From: JBEEOW01 sp041191405
GTDB lineage: Bacteria; Bacteroidota; Bacteroidia; Cytophagales; UBA9547
NCBI GenBank assembly: GCA_041191405.1
Contig: JBEEOW010000023.1
Coordinates: 3,444 to 67,443, forward strand
Direction of reading: 5' to 3'
Length of the DNA: 64,000 nt
Made by a program: the position numbers and the translations under genes. This document shows, one piece after another, positions 28,101 to 34,860 of the stretch. Positions within the stretch are counted from its first letter, which is position 1, and every line of letters starts with the position of its first letter. The notes beneath the pieces are model-generated. The model was not told the DNA's origin and searched no databases. It saw nothing but the letters and a program-made list of their open reading frames with translations.

Positions 28101-29552
28101 ACCAGCGACAGTTAAAACTTGATCTAAAGTATCTTTACAACCAGTTTGAGAAGTAGCAATTAACTGAACCGTTTTAGCTCCGGCAGTTACATATTTATAA
28201 CTTGGATTCAATATATTTGAACTTGCTCCTAACTCTCCAAATTTCCACGCACTTGCAATAGTATCGCTTGTAGAAATGGTTGATGTTGTAGTAAAATTAG
28301 TTGCAGAATTAATTGTTAAACTACCCGTAGTAAAACTTGGTGTAGGTTGAGGATTAATTACATAAGATTTTGAAACTGAAGCCAGACAGCTATCAACTGA
28401 CAATACATTTAGTGTAATTTGATATGTACCGTCATTTAAATAGGTTTTTGAAACTGCATTTAAACTTTGAGCATTGGTTTTTGAAATAGTTGTTCCTTCT
28501 CCAAAGGACCAATCACTTGTAATGATAGAGCCACTTGCAATGGTTGATGTATTATTGAAAGTTTGCCCTACATTAACGCAACCAGCAAGATTTACACCTG
28601 CAAAATTGGCAACAGGTAGTGGTTTTACTGATATATTTTGGCTTAATGAATCCTTACAACCAGAAGCAGTAGTAACTACAAGTTTTATTGAATGAGTTCC
28701 AGTTGAATTATAAATTTTGGTAGGGTGTCTTAATGTTGAAGTAGAATTATCCACTCCAAAAGTCCATTTATATGATAAAGTTTCTACAGGTGATATGGTA
28801 CTAGTATCGTGATATTGAACTAATTCATTATTACAAGTTTTTGGAAATGGGTCAAATATTGCAACAGGATTATTTTTAATTGTATAAGATAGCGTAGCTG
28901 TATCTTTACAACCTTTAGTTGAAGTTTCAATTAATGTTGCAGTATATGTTGCGTTAGTAGTATGTGTTTTTGTAGCATTTAAAGTTGTTACAGTTGATGC
29001 ATCATAATTAAAAGACCATTTATGTGTTAAAGCTTCTGAAGGTGAAATAGTTGAAGTGTTATTAAACTGCATCACTGTATTCTTACAAGGCGAAGAAGTA
29101 GTAAAAGTTGCATTTGGTTTTGAATACAAATTTACTTCAACAAAAGCAGTTACGGTTGTACAACCTGATACAGTACTTGTAACAGTAAATGTATCCTTGG
29201 CTCCCAACATATCTACTGCTTTCAAAGTAATTTTTTGGGTAGTTTTATTATATGAAGCATTCAATTTGCTACTCCAAATTCTAGTTGCAACTGAACTACC
29301 AGCATCAATTACTAATGAATCACCATAACAAAAACCTAATGGGCCAGCAGGTAAAGTAAATGTTGAACAAGCAAGAATTTTAGATTCTTTACTTATTTCA
29401 AATACATGTTCAACATTGTTTAAATTACTTTTAGCATCTCCATTATTGGCAAAGCCAATCCCTAATACGCCAAAGAGTAATATAAATGTTGTTATAAGAT
29501 ATTTCGTAATTTTATATTTCACCTTATAAATGAGTGTTTTATTTTTTATCAA
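19179..29552 (-). CDS. 3,457-aa PKD/Ig-like surface protein with T9SS type A sorting domain
   Basis: After an N-terminal hydrophobic signal (LITTFILLFGVLGIGFANN) comes a header (CYGDSLVIDAGS) and eight PKD domains (to about residue 800). A non-repetitive insert spans about 805-1125 (KLYLYSKLDEAYKKGA, WIIARNRLATPGNNKD). A second header (FCDGDSITLDAG) then leads thirteen PKD domains to about 2290. Fourteen repeats of about 70 residues follow, with the pattern 'VNLGKDTVIC...LDAxNxGATYLWSxGATTQTI'. A last PKD and a type A sorting tail (NVYPNPNTGRFLFETE) end the protein. The second header plus seven PKDs mirror the first array in order, indicating internal block duplication. It is expected at the cell surface or released. 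The TTG at 29552 or a GTG at 29522 could start translation; no in-frame ATG precedes the signal. Confidence 0.87.
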   Translation of the reverse strand: MIKNKTLIYKVKYKITKYLITTFILLFGVLGIGFANNGDAKSNLNNVEHVFEISKESKILACSTFTLPAGPLGFCYGDSLVIDAGSSVATRIWSSKLNASYNKTTQKITLKAVDMLGAKDTFTVTSTVSGCTTVTAFVEVNLYSKPNATFTTSSPCKNTVMQFNNTSTISPSEALTHKWSFNYDASTVTTLNATKTHTTNATYTATLIETSTKGCKDTATLSYTIKNNPVAIFDPFPKTCNNELVQYHDTSTISPVETLSYKWTFGVDNSTSTLRHPTKIYNSTGTHSIKLVVTTASGCKDSLSQNISVKPLPVANFAGVNLAGCVNVGQTFNNTSTIASGSIITSDWSFGEGTTISKTNAQSLNAVSKTYLNDGTYQITLNVLSVDSCLASVSKSYVINPQPTPSFTTGSLTINSATNFTTTSTISTSDTIASAWKFGELGASSNILNPSYKYVTAGAKTVQLIATSQTGCKDTLDQVLTVAGIPVADFTVTAPDKCSYSTLTFTNQTTIDFGNVSYKWDFGDGTSSNDASPSKKFAQAGTYSITLIATEDQGGADTITKSVKINPVPNSNFLIANACANSNANFTNSTSIASGTFTSAWNFGDGNTSSSTNPTHTYLALGTYNAKLIVTSDSNCVDSTTVAVNVTDVPTASFTVNDTCFGASHVIKNNSTISSGNLTYFWEFGDSTNSTDFEPTITYSTAATFTIKLTASSGNGCAATATQNVQVFQAPIADFAFDARVNTDTIYFTNQSSIGTGTLTYAWKLGQTGTSTDLNPKYVFPKPSAYSVTLTATSDKNCVSSISKTVNYISVGVVSKTPPVVDTAGFYINGTKLYLYSKLDEAYKKGAVTRNYRTTRLYVDGSLYNDTLIDIGGGIKRGEILNLDSIFVAGNISNRIPSKPLFLSEGFGTVTFRYGFLQYVRNDTVNFNSLVMDKFQQKLTLQRGITVNSKLRLKQGTIDFVHYNIDLLDTGTVVNETPFNYLFGDKGWIIARNRLATPGNNKDYSSLGLIVKPTDNLGDVTYYRRNDIQDSVGEGSIRRLYDLHPDNEGDVGLVFKYIDSEWENLPKKQNEPFFRLWYSKQAGEKVDESSKYIQDTLSVSDATLNNVSTDKATVYTSGLRVTVADTDCDTPPKLTLPKVPVWFCDGDSITLDAGDNVTSWKWSNGKSTQKIKLKSSDITGLQDTINVLCYNKAGCRVSQDVIVQVNPKPVVSFNAKTSACLGTTIQYDNTTTITPSQSLTYKWTFSVDGYNSTELNPVKKYETLGNYTIKLVATSSYGCTDSSLASAPTSKVLIQPMPVASFALSNATRCVGAPVTLTNNSTVVSGAAIARSNWTFGDGFTSVKKDSLSETPLDNELKAYSKSGIYTIKLLVTSNAGCKDSTTQSIVVTPNPTASFTFSGLTTGTPTSFTNTSSISTNEPMNYNWTFGENNGASAVKNPVFTYQTSGAHTVKLLTFTNAGCKDSVSQDITTNGDPVAAFTFSAPDFCSYSTVTFANQSTIDAGGLTYSWNFGDGTSSTLQNPTKKYDKAGTYTVALTAISASGGTNVTTKVVVINPVPTAKFTVNPVCVGTASAFTNISTISAGTYTSAWNFGDTKTSTTKNPTNLYSTVGDFTTKLKVTSNLGCVDSVTQIAVVNELPVADFTVTNVCLGAPTSITNNSTISSGNLSYNWNLGNASTSTETNPIFTYANAGNYTINLTVSSSNGCNASTSKVAQVYQNPVVKFSSAVACNADTTYFTNQSTIASGTLTYVWKFTATDSSTVKNGKFVFPNANTYTVALKAISDKNCTASTSNLVEVKPLPSPDFTTNTVCIGEVTNFTNTSTIVAPLDQNQLTYSWVFDNGKTSVLTNPVITYATAKTYNVKLSAQSIYGCVGVITKPVTIHTLPNADFTVADVCSNTPLNITNTSSASEGLPLSYTWNFNDGTTSTDSIPTKTFTNEKINNIDLTATSTFGCSATKSKTMVTNPIPVVNFTAAAKTCVNQTYNLTNASTIKSGSLTYSWDLGNNATPITTNPSTTYANAGTYNIVLNATSDKGCVASKTSSVVVNSLPVPDFTVANDASNNVLFTNKTTITPTETINYNWNFGNGAVSTQTNPTYKYFSNGYYDVTLSATSANGCKASVVRNIKYPNTAISDFADFTTSGNLCRNNEIQFNNTSGFDSDTLTYAWNFGDGTTSTLKNPAKVFGNAGSFNVSLTVTPNTGSPVTKTKTIVINALPTVAFTIADVCVGEKANFVNTSSPSVNVSYAWDLGDGTNSTLLSPNKTYSIPGNYSSKLTVTTPAGCTANTTQNFIVKTAPRVELGDTIRTCGASFTLDAKNAGSTYLWNNASTSQTLVANTDGKYKVTVTGTNACKTTDSVLVLLNTTMLVNLGGDRSVCNNYELNAKNEGSTYLWNTGATTQKLNVTSAGTYSVTVTDQNSCTANASVMVSISTSPTPVNLGADASICDTKPIVLDVTQTGATYEWLSGQTTATLPITASGIYGVKVTLPSGCSSADTVAIQVKNAPKFSLGNDITLCSSELPLTLNAWAKASSYLWNNLASTDSSLTVTNSGNYIVTATGANACTYADTINVTVNTNPTVSLGPDANFCTGNATTLDAQNVGSNYLWSNGATTQTISATNAGKYEVEVTDNKGCKAKSSIRLTEKTITPVSLGADLQVCSADLPKTITAPSGYTSYNWIGKSNTTQQISTNAVTDLILEVKDAFNCVARDTITVSALASPVINLGTDTSFCKGSTFVLNAQNAGANYLWSNGETNQTITVATGGTYGVDVTATNGCKASAERKVTMFLNPRVDLGIDRTLCQGQTWTLNAANSGATYSWSTTETTQEIIAKTTANYKVTITDVNQCKATDEILLTFESAAVPVLGADISACSAIPLDAGVDAKSYLWSTNETTKAITANITGEYVVTTFSTNKCIAKDTVNVNVFGNPVVNLGKDTVICDNQLLKIYAGNVGATYLWSTAATSENISVIKTGNYAVRVTDKNNCTARDTINVIVNPTTDFDLGADKDVCIGNSTTIVGPTLAAGSKALWSNGATTSNINVNQAGVYKLVLTNSFNCKSTDSIKVNTQNYPVVNLGNDTTVCASVVIDAKNSGNTYVWNTNKTTQTETVTQSGLYWVKVTNQYACTKADSINVTVLSIPSVALGQDVKACKGEVVTLNVVTNAPNFQWNTGATTQNITVGLDGKYSVKATNANGCSNSDTVDVAFLLKPTLLLNESYLICANTSQTLDAGNAGSVYDWSSTTGFTSRDKSITVNKAGFYYLKVENSNSCVARDTVEIKVSPNAVYASFLCPSVANIDTVSIQFVNLSYPAPFTSKWRFGDGFTSTETDPLHKYNLAGNLTVTLTVTNGTCSDTKTKTMKLFRKNQQVTPDSLLNKELVLNANVYPNPNTGRFLFETELAVDSDIHLDFYDLEGQVISSKDYLNSKFHHAVFDDSELTSGMYFLRMIVRDQVKVFKVIIQK

Positions 29553-29560
29553 TTTTGAAA

Positions 29561-30622
29561 TTAGATTTTCATAATATATGCTAATGCATAATAAGGTGGT
29601 CTATTTTCATGTGCATTATTTGATCCACTTGAAGAAATGTTGAGCGTATGTTCGTGAGCTCCACTTACTTCCCCACCATAATCTTCAGGATCTGAACCAA
29701 TTTTCCCACTTGATTTTGATGGCTCATCAGAACCATCACATGCAAATGGAATACTACTTACATCTGTGTCACCTTTATATCTATGCGAATGGCTACCTGT
29801 AGTATTTGTTGAACCTGTATGTGTATGACTAGGCATCTCGGATACAGTTAATCTATGCTGCACCTCTCCACCTGTTGAATTAACAGTATACGTTCCTGTT
29901 TTCGAAGCTCCTACAACAAATCGTTCTCTCAAATCAGGAGTACCGGCTGTTCCATCGCACAATGCCCATCCTTTAGGTATATTATTAATTGCACCAGACC
30001 ACATAATTATTCCACCTTTGGGTACTGGTCCATTCACATTTTTAACAGATACATCTGATGAAAACCCTTTAGCTGTAAGTGTTTTAGATGCAAATAAATT
30101 TCCTGAATTGATATATAAACTTGAATCAGCAATAGTAAAATCTTTAGAACTTATATTTATTCCATTTGCTACTGTTAGAGTATCTTTTAATAAAGTCCTA
30201 GCTCTATGTTTAGCATTACCATTTACATCTAAACTATAATTTGCCTCAGGAACTAATCCTAAACCTACATTTAAATAAACCGATAAATTTAACGAATCTG
30301 GTTCGGTAGCATTAATTAAACTATCTTTTGTAATAAATGCACTTATTCCATACCACTGATTGGATCTGATGTAAAAAAAATCGCCAATTGTAGTATCATA
30401 AACCATTAATCCGTTTGGGCAATTGGGTGCACATGTATTCAATAATGAAAACCTTTGACTCTCACTCATTTTGGGAATCAAGATACCCTTGAAAGTAGAA
30501 TTCATATCTAAAACCGCATGTGGATTAGGCATTGGATTATCAAACCCAATCTGAGCCATCAAATTGGTTGCAAATACCAATATTAAACTCGTAAATAATA
30601 CTATGTATTTAAATATCTTCAT
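29561..30622 (-). CDS. Secreted tail-fibre-like protein with phage tail-collar domain (copy 3)
   Basis: This 353-residue protein has a signal peptide (ending ATNLMAQ) and a Bacteroidota 'tail fiber' head (AVLDMNSTFKGILIPKMSESQRF, GLMVYDTTIGDFFY). A short repetitive middle of TLTVANG.../LTAKG type may be a beta-helical stalk. The C-terminal collar domain starts GGIIMWSGAINNIPKGWALCDG, contains the motifs SHTHTG, SHSHRY and AHEHTL, and ends RPPYYALAYIMKI. In phage T4 gp12 and gp37, related HxH motifs bind metal in trimeric receptor-binding tips. Here the protein is exported, not packaged with other phage genes. It starts 2 nt after copy 2 and ends 8 nt before the PKD giant, so the products are probably made together. 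It may form trimeric tips. Confidence 0.8.
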   Translation of the reverse strand: MKIFKYIVLFTSLILVFATNLMAQIGFDNPMPNPHAVLDMNSTFKGILIPKMSESQRFSLLNTCAPNCPNGLMVYDTTIGDFFYIRSNQWYGISAFITKDSLINATEPDSLNLSVYLNVGLGLVPEANYSLDVNGNAKHRARTLLKDTLTVANGINISSKDFTIADSSLYINSGNLFASKTLTAKGFSSDVSVKNVNGPVPKGGIIMWSGAINNIPKGWALCDGTAGTPDLRERFVVGASKTGTYTVNSTGGEVQHRLTVSEMPSHTHTGSTNTTGSHSHRYKGDTDVSSIPFACDGSDEPSKSSGKIGSDPEDYGGEVSGAHEHTLNISSSGSNNAHENRPPYYALAYIMKI

Positions 30623-30624
30623 TA

Positions 30625-31698
30625 TTATAATTTTATGATATATGCCAAAGCATAATATGGAGGACGATTTTCATGTTTATTAGATCCTCCAGTATTATTA
30701 ATCAATAAAGTATGAGAATGATCTCCGGCCGGCTCTCCTCCATATAAATCGGTCCCGCCTCCTCTATTTAAACACCAAAAATCATCAGAACCTGCACAGG
30801 TGTAATATACAGGTGTAGCGTAACCCTTCATTTGATGAGAATGGTTTCCTGCAACACTAGTAGTGGCAGTATGTCCATGTTTAGGTAATTGATTTTCGGT
30901 AAGTGTTACATATTCTTCACCACCTGTTGCTGTCCAACTATATGCTGAAGTACCAGGTACACTTGTATTATCAGCATCACCATGACCTACAACAAACTTT
31001 CCTTGTAAATTAGGCGAACCATTTGCACCATCACAAAGCGCCCATCCTGTTGGTATATTATCAATTGAACCAGACCAAATTATAATTGCTCCTTTAGGTG
31101 CTGCCCCATTACCTGTTTTATCAATATCTGTAGTAAAATTTTTAGATTCAATTACTCCTAAAGGTGCATTGGCTGACGAATTTACTACATTAACATTTCC
31201 TGAAGTAACTACCACATTTCCTGAAGTTACATTTGCACCATTTTTAACAGTGAGTGTATTTTTTAAATTGGTTGTAGCACTAACTTGAACTTTACCATTT
31301 ACATCCAATCTTGTACCAGTGGTTGGAGGCGCTCCAATTCCAACATTTTGCGAAATGGATGTATTTAATGTTACACTTTCTGGAGTTGATTGTGTTATAT
31401 CTGGTGCTAAAAATGGGTTCATTAAATACCAGTTTTTATTAATCATATAAAAAAATGCTTGAATATCTGTATCATATACCATTAATCCTTCAGGGCAAGT
31501 ATCTGTTATACATGCAGTTTTAATTGCAAATCTTTCTGCAGTTGTTAACCTAGGAAATAAAACTCCTTTTTTATCTGATTTAAGCTCTAAAATTGAAAAC
31601 ACGTTCGGTTTATTTGTATTAACCCCAACTTGTGCTTCAGCCAAATTAGGCAAAAAACAAATTAATGAGAGTATTAAATATATACAGTACTTTATCAT
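30625..31698 (-). CDS. Secreted tail-fibre-like protein with phage tail-collar domain (copy 2)
   Basis: A paralogue of its two neighbours, 357 residues, with a signal peptide (ending PNLAEAQ). The head is FSILELKSDKKGVLFPRLTT and GLMVYDTDIQAFFYMINK, followed by a Val/Asn/Ser-rich repetitive middle (TSGNVVVTSGNVNVVN) that looks like a beta-stalk. The collar domain runs GAIIIWSGSIDNIPTGWALCDG, LPKHGHTA, GNHSHQM, GDHSHTL, NRPPYYALAYIIKL. Two Cys in the loop before the third His motif (YTCAGSDDFWCLN) differ from copies 1 and 3. Spaced 5 and 2 nt from its neighbours. No T9SS tail is visible, so export beyond the periplasm would need another route or a partner. Confidence 0.8.
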   Translation of the reverse strand: MIKYCIYLILSLICFLPNLAEAQVGVNTNKPNVFSILELKSDKKGVLFPRLTTAERFAIKTACITDTCPEGLMVYDTDIQAFFYMINKNWYLMNPFLAPDITQSTPESVTLNTSISQNVGIGAPPTTGTRLDVNGKVQVSATTNLKNTLTVKNGANVTSGNVVVTSGNVNVVNSSANAPLGVIESKNFTTDIDKTGNGAAPKGAIIIWSGSIDNIPTGWALCDGANGSPNLQGKFVVGHGDADNTSVPGTSAYSWTATGGEEYVTLTENQLPKHGHTATTSVAGNHSHQMKGYATPVYYTCAGSDDFWCLNRGGGTDLYGGEPAGDHSHTLLINNTGGSNKHENRPPYYALAYIIKL

Positions 31699-31703
31699 AT
31701 CTT

Positions 31704-32798
31704 TTATAATTTTATTATGTAAGCTAATGCATAATAAGGTGGTCTATTTTCATGAGAAGCATCGGCACCTGAATCATTAATTGTTGCAGTATGTGAATGA
31801 GAACCAGCTGCTTCTCCTCCGTACTCAGCAGGGTGACCACTTTTTTGTCCTCTTGATCTTGTATTTCTACCTCTATGACAACCAGCACAATCATAATCTT
31901 CGGGAGTTCTGTACCCCCTATATTTGTGATCATGTGCTCCATCATTTGAAGTTTTGCCTGTATGGCTATGTGAAGGCATTTCAGCTACAGTTAGTACATG
32001 GGTATTTTCACCACCAGTTGCACCAACTGCGTAAGTTGAACTTGGAACAGTTGTATTATCGCTACTTCCAGCACCTACCACAAACCTTTCTCTTAAATCA
32101 GGACGTCCATTTGAACCATCACATAATGCCCAACCTTTCGGTATACTTGCTATAGTACCTGACCAAATTACTATCCCTCCAACAGGAATAGCCCCATCAA
32201 CACCTTTTGTATTTATATCTGAAGAAAATGTTGTGGTTGATGCAGTACCTAATGGAGCTTTAATATTACCATTTGAAACCAAAACCTGACCTGAATCTAC
32301 TTTTAAGTCCCCAGATTTAATCAAAATCCCGTGCTCGTTTAATAAAGTGTCATAATTCGATGTTCCACCTACTTGATATTTTCCTTCAACATCTAATTTA
32401 TTAGGAAACACAGGTGATTTTCGAATTCCAACATTCCTTACAACTGCATCATTTGTATAAATATCTTCAGTTTTCCCATTTGTTGCATCCGGAGCAAAAA
32501 ATGGATTAATTAAAAACCAGTTGTTATTGTAATAATAAAAAAATGCTTTTTTATCTGTATCAAATACCATTAATCCATTGGGGCAATTCGGTGCACAATC
32601 GGTAGTAATTGAAAACCTTTGAGAGGTAGTAATACGTGGTATTAAAACCCCCATATTACTTGATTGTATATCCATAACAGAAAATTGATCAGGAGCATCA
32701 TTATTTACTCCTACTTGACCATTAACTATCAAGGATGTTAACATTGTAAATAATGCCAACAAAAGTTTTAGTAAAATATGTTTATTAAAACTATTCAT
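31704..32798 (-). CDS. Secreted tail-fibre-like protein with phage tail-collar domain (copy 1)
   Basis: The first of three tandem paralogues. The ATG at 32798 (MNSFNKHILLKLLLALF) is preferred to the upstream TTG at 32813: it gives a clean signal peptide (ending SLIVNGQ) and leaves only one nt between it and the stop of the FN3 gene, typical of coupling. The head (FSVMDIQSSNMGVLIPRITT), a stalk-like middle and the collar domain (GGIVIWSGTIASIPKGWALCDG, MPSHSHTG, AHDHKYRG, SHSHTATI, ENRPPYYALAYIIKL) match the other two copies. A loop with DCAGCHRGRNTRSRG is Cys/Arg-rich and specific to this copy. Metal binding and trimerisation are inferred from phage relatives. Confidence 0.8.
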   Translation of the reverse strand: MNSFNKHILLKLLLALFTMLTSLIVNGQVGVNNDAPDQFSVMDIQSSNMGVLIPRITTSQRFSITTDCAPNCPNGLMVFDTDKKAFFYYYNNNWFLINPFFAPDATNGKTEDIYTNDAVVRNVGIRKSPVFPNKLDVEGKYQVGGTSNYDTLLNEHGILIKSGDLKVDSGQVLVSNGNIKAPLGTASTTTFSSDINTKGVDGAIPVGGIVIWSGTIASIPKGWALCDGSNGRPDLRERFVVGAGSSDNTTVPSSTYAVGATGGENTHVLTVAEMPSHSHTGKTSNDGAHDHKYRGYRTPEDYDCAGCHRGRNTRSRGQKSGHPAEYGGEAAGSHSHTATINDSGADASHENRPPYYALAYIIKL

Positions 32799-32799
32799 A

Positions 32800-34815
32800 T
32801 TAATTTTTTTCAAGTGTTAAAATAACTTTAACTTCTTCTGATTTTACAATATTTCCTAATTTATCATATAATTTTAACATATAAATATAAGCTCCTTCTT
32901 TTAATTTGGAGTCAATATATTCATCGGTATCTAACAAATTACCCGACAATTGTACCATTCCTTCTCCATTAAATGAACGAAATACTATACAACCTTTAAA
33001 ATCTTTATCCTTTTCAATTTTCCAAGTAACTTTTGCCTTTTTATCTTTTGATGATATTTTAACATCAAAATCTTTTATCAATAAACTAGATTTTGTATCA
33101 ACCCAAGTATATGGATAAGGATTAGACATCACTGATTTATTACCTGAACTATCTACAGATAATAAATAATAATTGTATGAATTATTTTTTTGCGCAGTTA
33201 AATCAATAAAATCTGTTTGACTTGGACTTACTTTTTCAGCAATCAAAACAGGGTTTTTATCTTTGCTTTTTTTATCTAATCTATATACTGAATAAAAAGC
33301 CAAATCGTTATCTACACTTTTCAACCAACTTATTTTCAAGTTTTTATCACCAACAACATCTTTAATAATTGGTATTGCAGGAGCAACTATATCAGGTAAT
33401 TTAACAGTAACAGAATCTGAATATTTACTTCTATTAAATGCACTATCTACGGCAATTAATTTGTATACGAATCGATTCTTTACTTGTTTAGGTAATTTTT
33501 CTTCGTAATAATTAACTTTAATTGGGTCTCCGTTTAGTTGAACAAATACATCTTTACCCGAAATTGATTTAAATAATAAATATCCTTTTAAATCTTTTTC
33601 TACATTTTCATTCCAAGATAATTTTACTTTGCCCGAATCAGCTATCGCTTTAAATCCTGAAGGAATTTTTGGAGCAACCACATCTCGAACATCTGCCATT
33701 ATTGCTGCCGACCCTGATTCATTATCACTTTTATCAACAGCTACTATCATGTAATAATAATCGCCTGGCTGAGGAACTTTATCAATATATTCAGTTGCAC
33801 TTGAAGGAATTACTGAAGGAGTTACCTTTTCATAGTCTTTGTCATAATGCATACTTCTATATACATGAAATCCTTTTAAATCGTCGTCCTTTTCGGGCGA
33901 AGGTTTCCATGTAAGTTTTACATCTAAAGTATCTTGATCATACTGTACATCAACAACTGGTTTAGGTGGATCAAAATCTTTTTTTGTTACAAATAACTCC
34001 GAAGATGGCTTAGTTCGTTTACCAAAATAGTTTACTCCATAAACAATATAAGCATACGCAGTGTCTTTATGAACAGGCTTATCTGTAAAAACAATTTCCG
34101 GAAAATTTCCATTTTCATCTCTCTGAATAAGTATTGGTGCTTTATTTCTAGCAGTGAAGTTTCCTACTCCATTTGGTTTACGTTCATAATCAATTGAGTA
34201 ATATCTATTATGCTCAACTTTAAACTTGAATTCAATCTCTTTTCGTTTACGTTCAGTAGTAATTTTAGAAATTGGCTTATCAGCTTCCCAAGGACCTTGT
34301 TGAATTACATTTGAACTATCTACAATTACTTCTTTGCCATTTTTAATGGTTTTGACCATATAAAAATATTGTCCACCTTCGTTTACATTATTATCTCTAT
34401 AAGCCATACCCATCAATTCCGAAAACTCAAAATTATTAATCATTTTCAGATAGGTAAATCCGATTATCATACCTGCTTTAGGAATATCTTCTTCTTTTAA
34501 ATTTTTTGAAGCATTCCAATAACTCTCCTCGTCACTATCTAAATTAATGTTAGCAGGTTTGGATTGTTGCAACTTTACAGGTTGGGCATTAATTTTTTCC
34601 CAAGGACCATTATCGCCAGTTTTACGATAAACATTGTATCCGTCTTTAGGTACAAAATCAGTTGAAAACCATTTTACTAAAATCGTTTTTCCATTATTGA
34701 TATAATCATTTGAAACCACTACTATATCTTCATCTTCTTTAGGTTTCTTTAATGGCTGCGCCATTAATCCTAAAGAAGTACAAAGCATTAATACTATAAA
34801 ATAATAATTTTTCAT
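32800..34815 (-). CDS. Secreted fibronectin type III repeat protein
   Basis: A 671-residue exported protein (signal peptide ending LGLMAQ) made of about six fibronectin type III-like domains of about 95-100 residues. Recurrent cues are 'VKLTW..S.DKDLKGYxVYRS', 'YxDKxxxxGxYYYxIVAVDKSxNES' and linkers such as VVAPKIPSGF and IVAPAIPIIK. It has no catalytic motif and no obvious T9SS tail. In this array it sits between the giant repeat protein and the three collar proteins, 45 nt and 1 nt away. It is therefore probably a structural connector or an outer-membrane-associated scaffold of the same assembly; this is inference. FN3 proteins of this kind are frequent in Bacteroidota. Confidence 0.8.
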   Translation of the reverse strand: MKNYYFIVLMLCTSLGLMAQPLKKPKEDEDIVVVSNDYINNGKTILVKWFSTDFVPKDGYNVYRKTGDNGPWEKINAQPVKLQQSKPANINLDSDEESYWNASKNLKEEDIPKAGMIIGFTYLKMINNFEFSELMGMAYRDNNVNEGGQYFYMVKTIKNGKEVIVDSSNVIQQGPWEADKPISKITTERKRKEIEFKFKVEHNRYYSIDYERKPNGVGNFTARNKAPILIQRDENGNFPEIVFTDKPVHKDTAYAYIVYGVNYFGKRTKPSSELFVTKKDFDPPKPVVDVQYDQDTLDVKLTWKPSPEKDDDLKGFHVYRSMHYDKDYEKVTPSVIPSSATEYIDKVPQPGDYYYMIVAVDKSDNESGSAAIMADVRDVVAPKIPSGFKAIADSGKVKLSWNENVEKDLKGYLLFKSISGKDVFVQLNGDPIKVNYYEEKLPKQVKNRFVYKLIAVDSAFNRSKYSDSVTVKLPDIVAPAIPIIKDVVGDKNLKISWLKSVDNDLAFYSVYRLDKKSKDKNPVLIAEKVSPSQTDFIDLTAQKNNSYNYYLLSVDSSGNKSVMSNPYPYTWVDTKSSLLIKDFDVKISSKDKKAKVTWKIEKDKDFKGCIVFRSFNGEGMVQLSGNLLDTDEYIDSKLKEGAYIYMLKLYDKLGNIVKSEEVKVILTLEKN

Positions 34816-34860
34816 ATTTATATATGTAACTACTTGCTAGTAATCAACATTTAATTTAAA

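Noticed and set aside
19179..29552. CRISPR-like periodicity in the DNA
   Set aside because: The repeats are in-frame protein domains (PKD and Ig-like) of about 210-260 bp with diverged DNA, not short identical repeats with spacers.
29561..32798. Collar-domain genes as a prophage remnant or extracellular contractile injection system
   Set aside because: All three proteins have signal peptides and no capsid, sheath, tube, baseplate, integrase or lysis gene is nearby.
32799..32813. TTG start that makes collar copy 1 overlap the FN3 gene
   Set aside because: The ATG at 32798 gives a clean signal peptide and tight 1-nt spacing, so the longer form is unnecessary.
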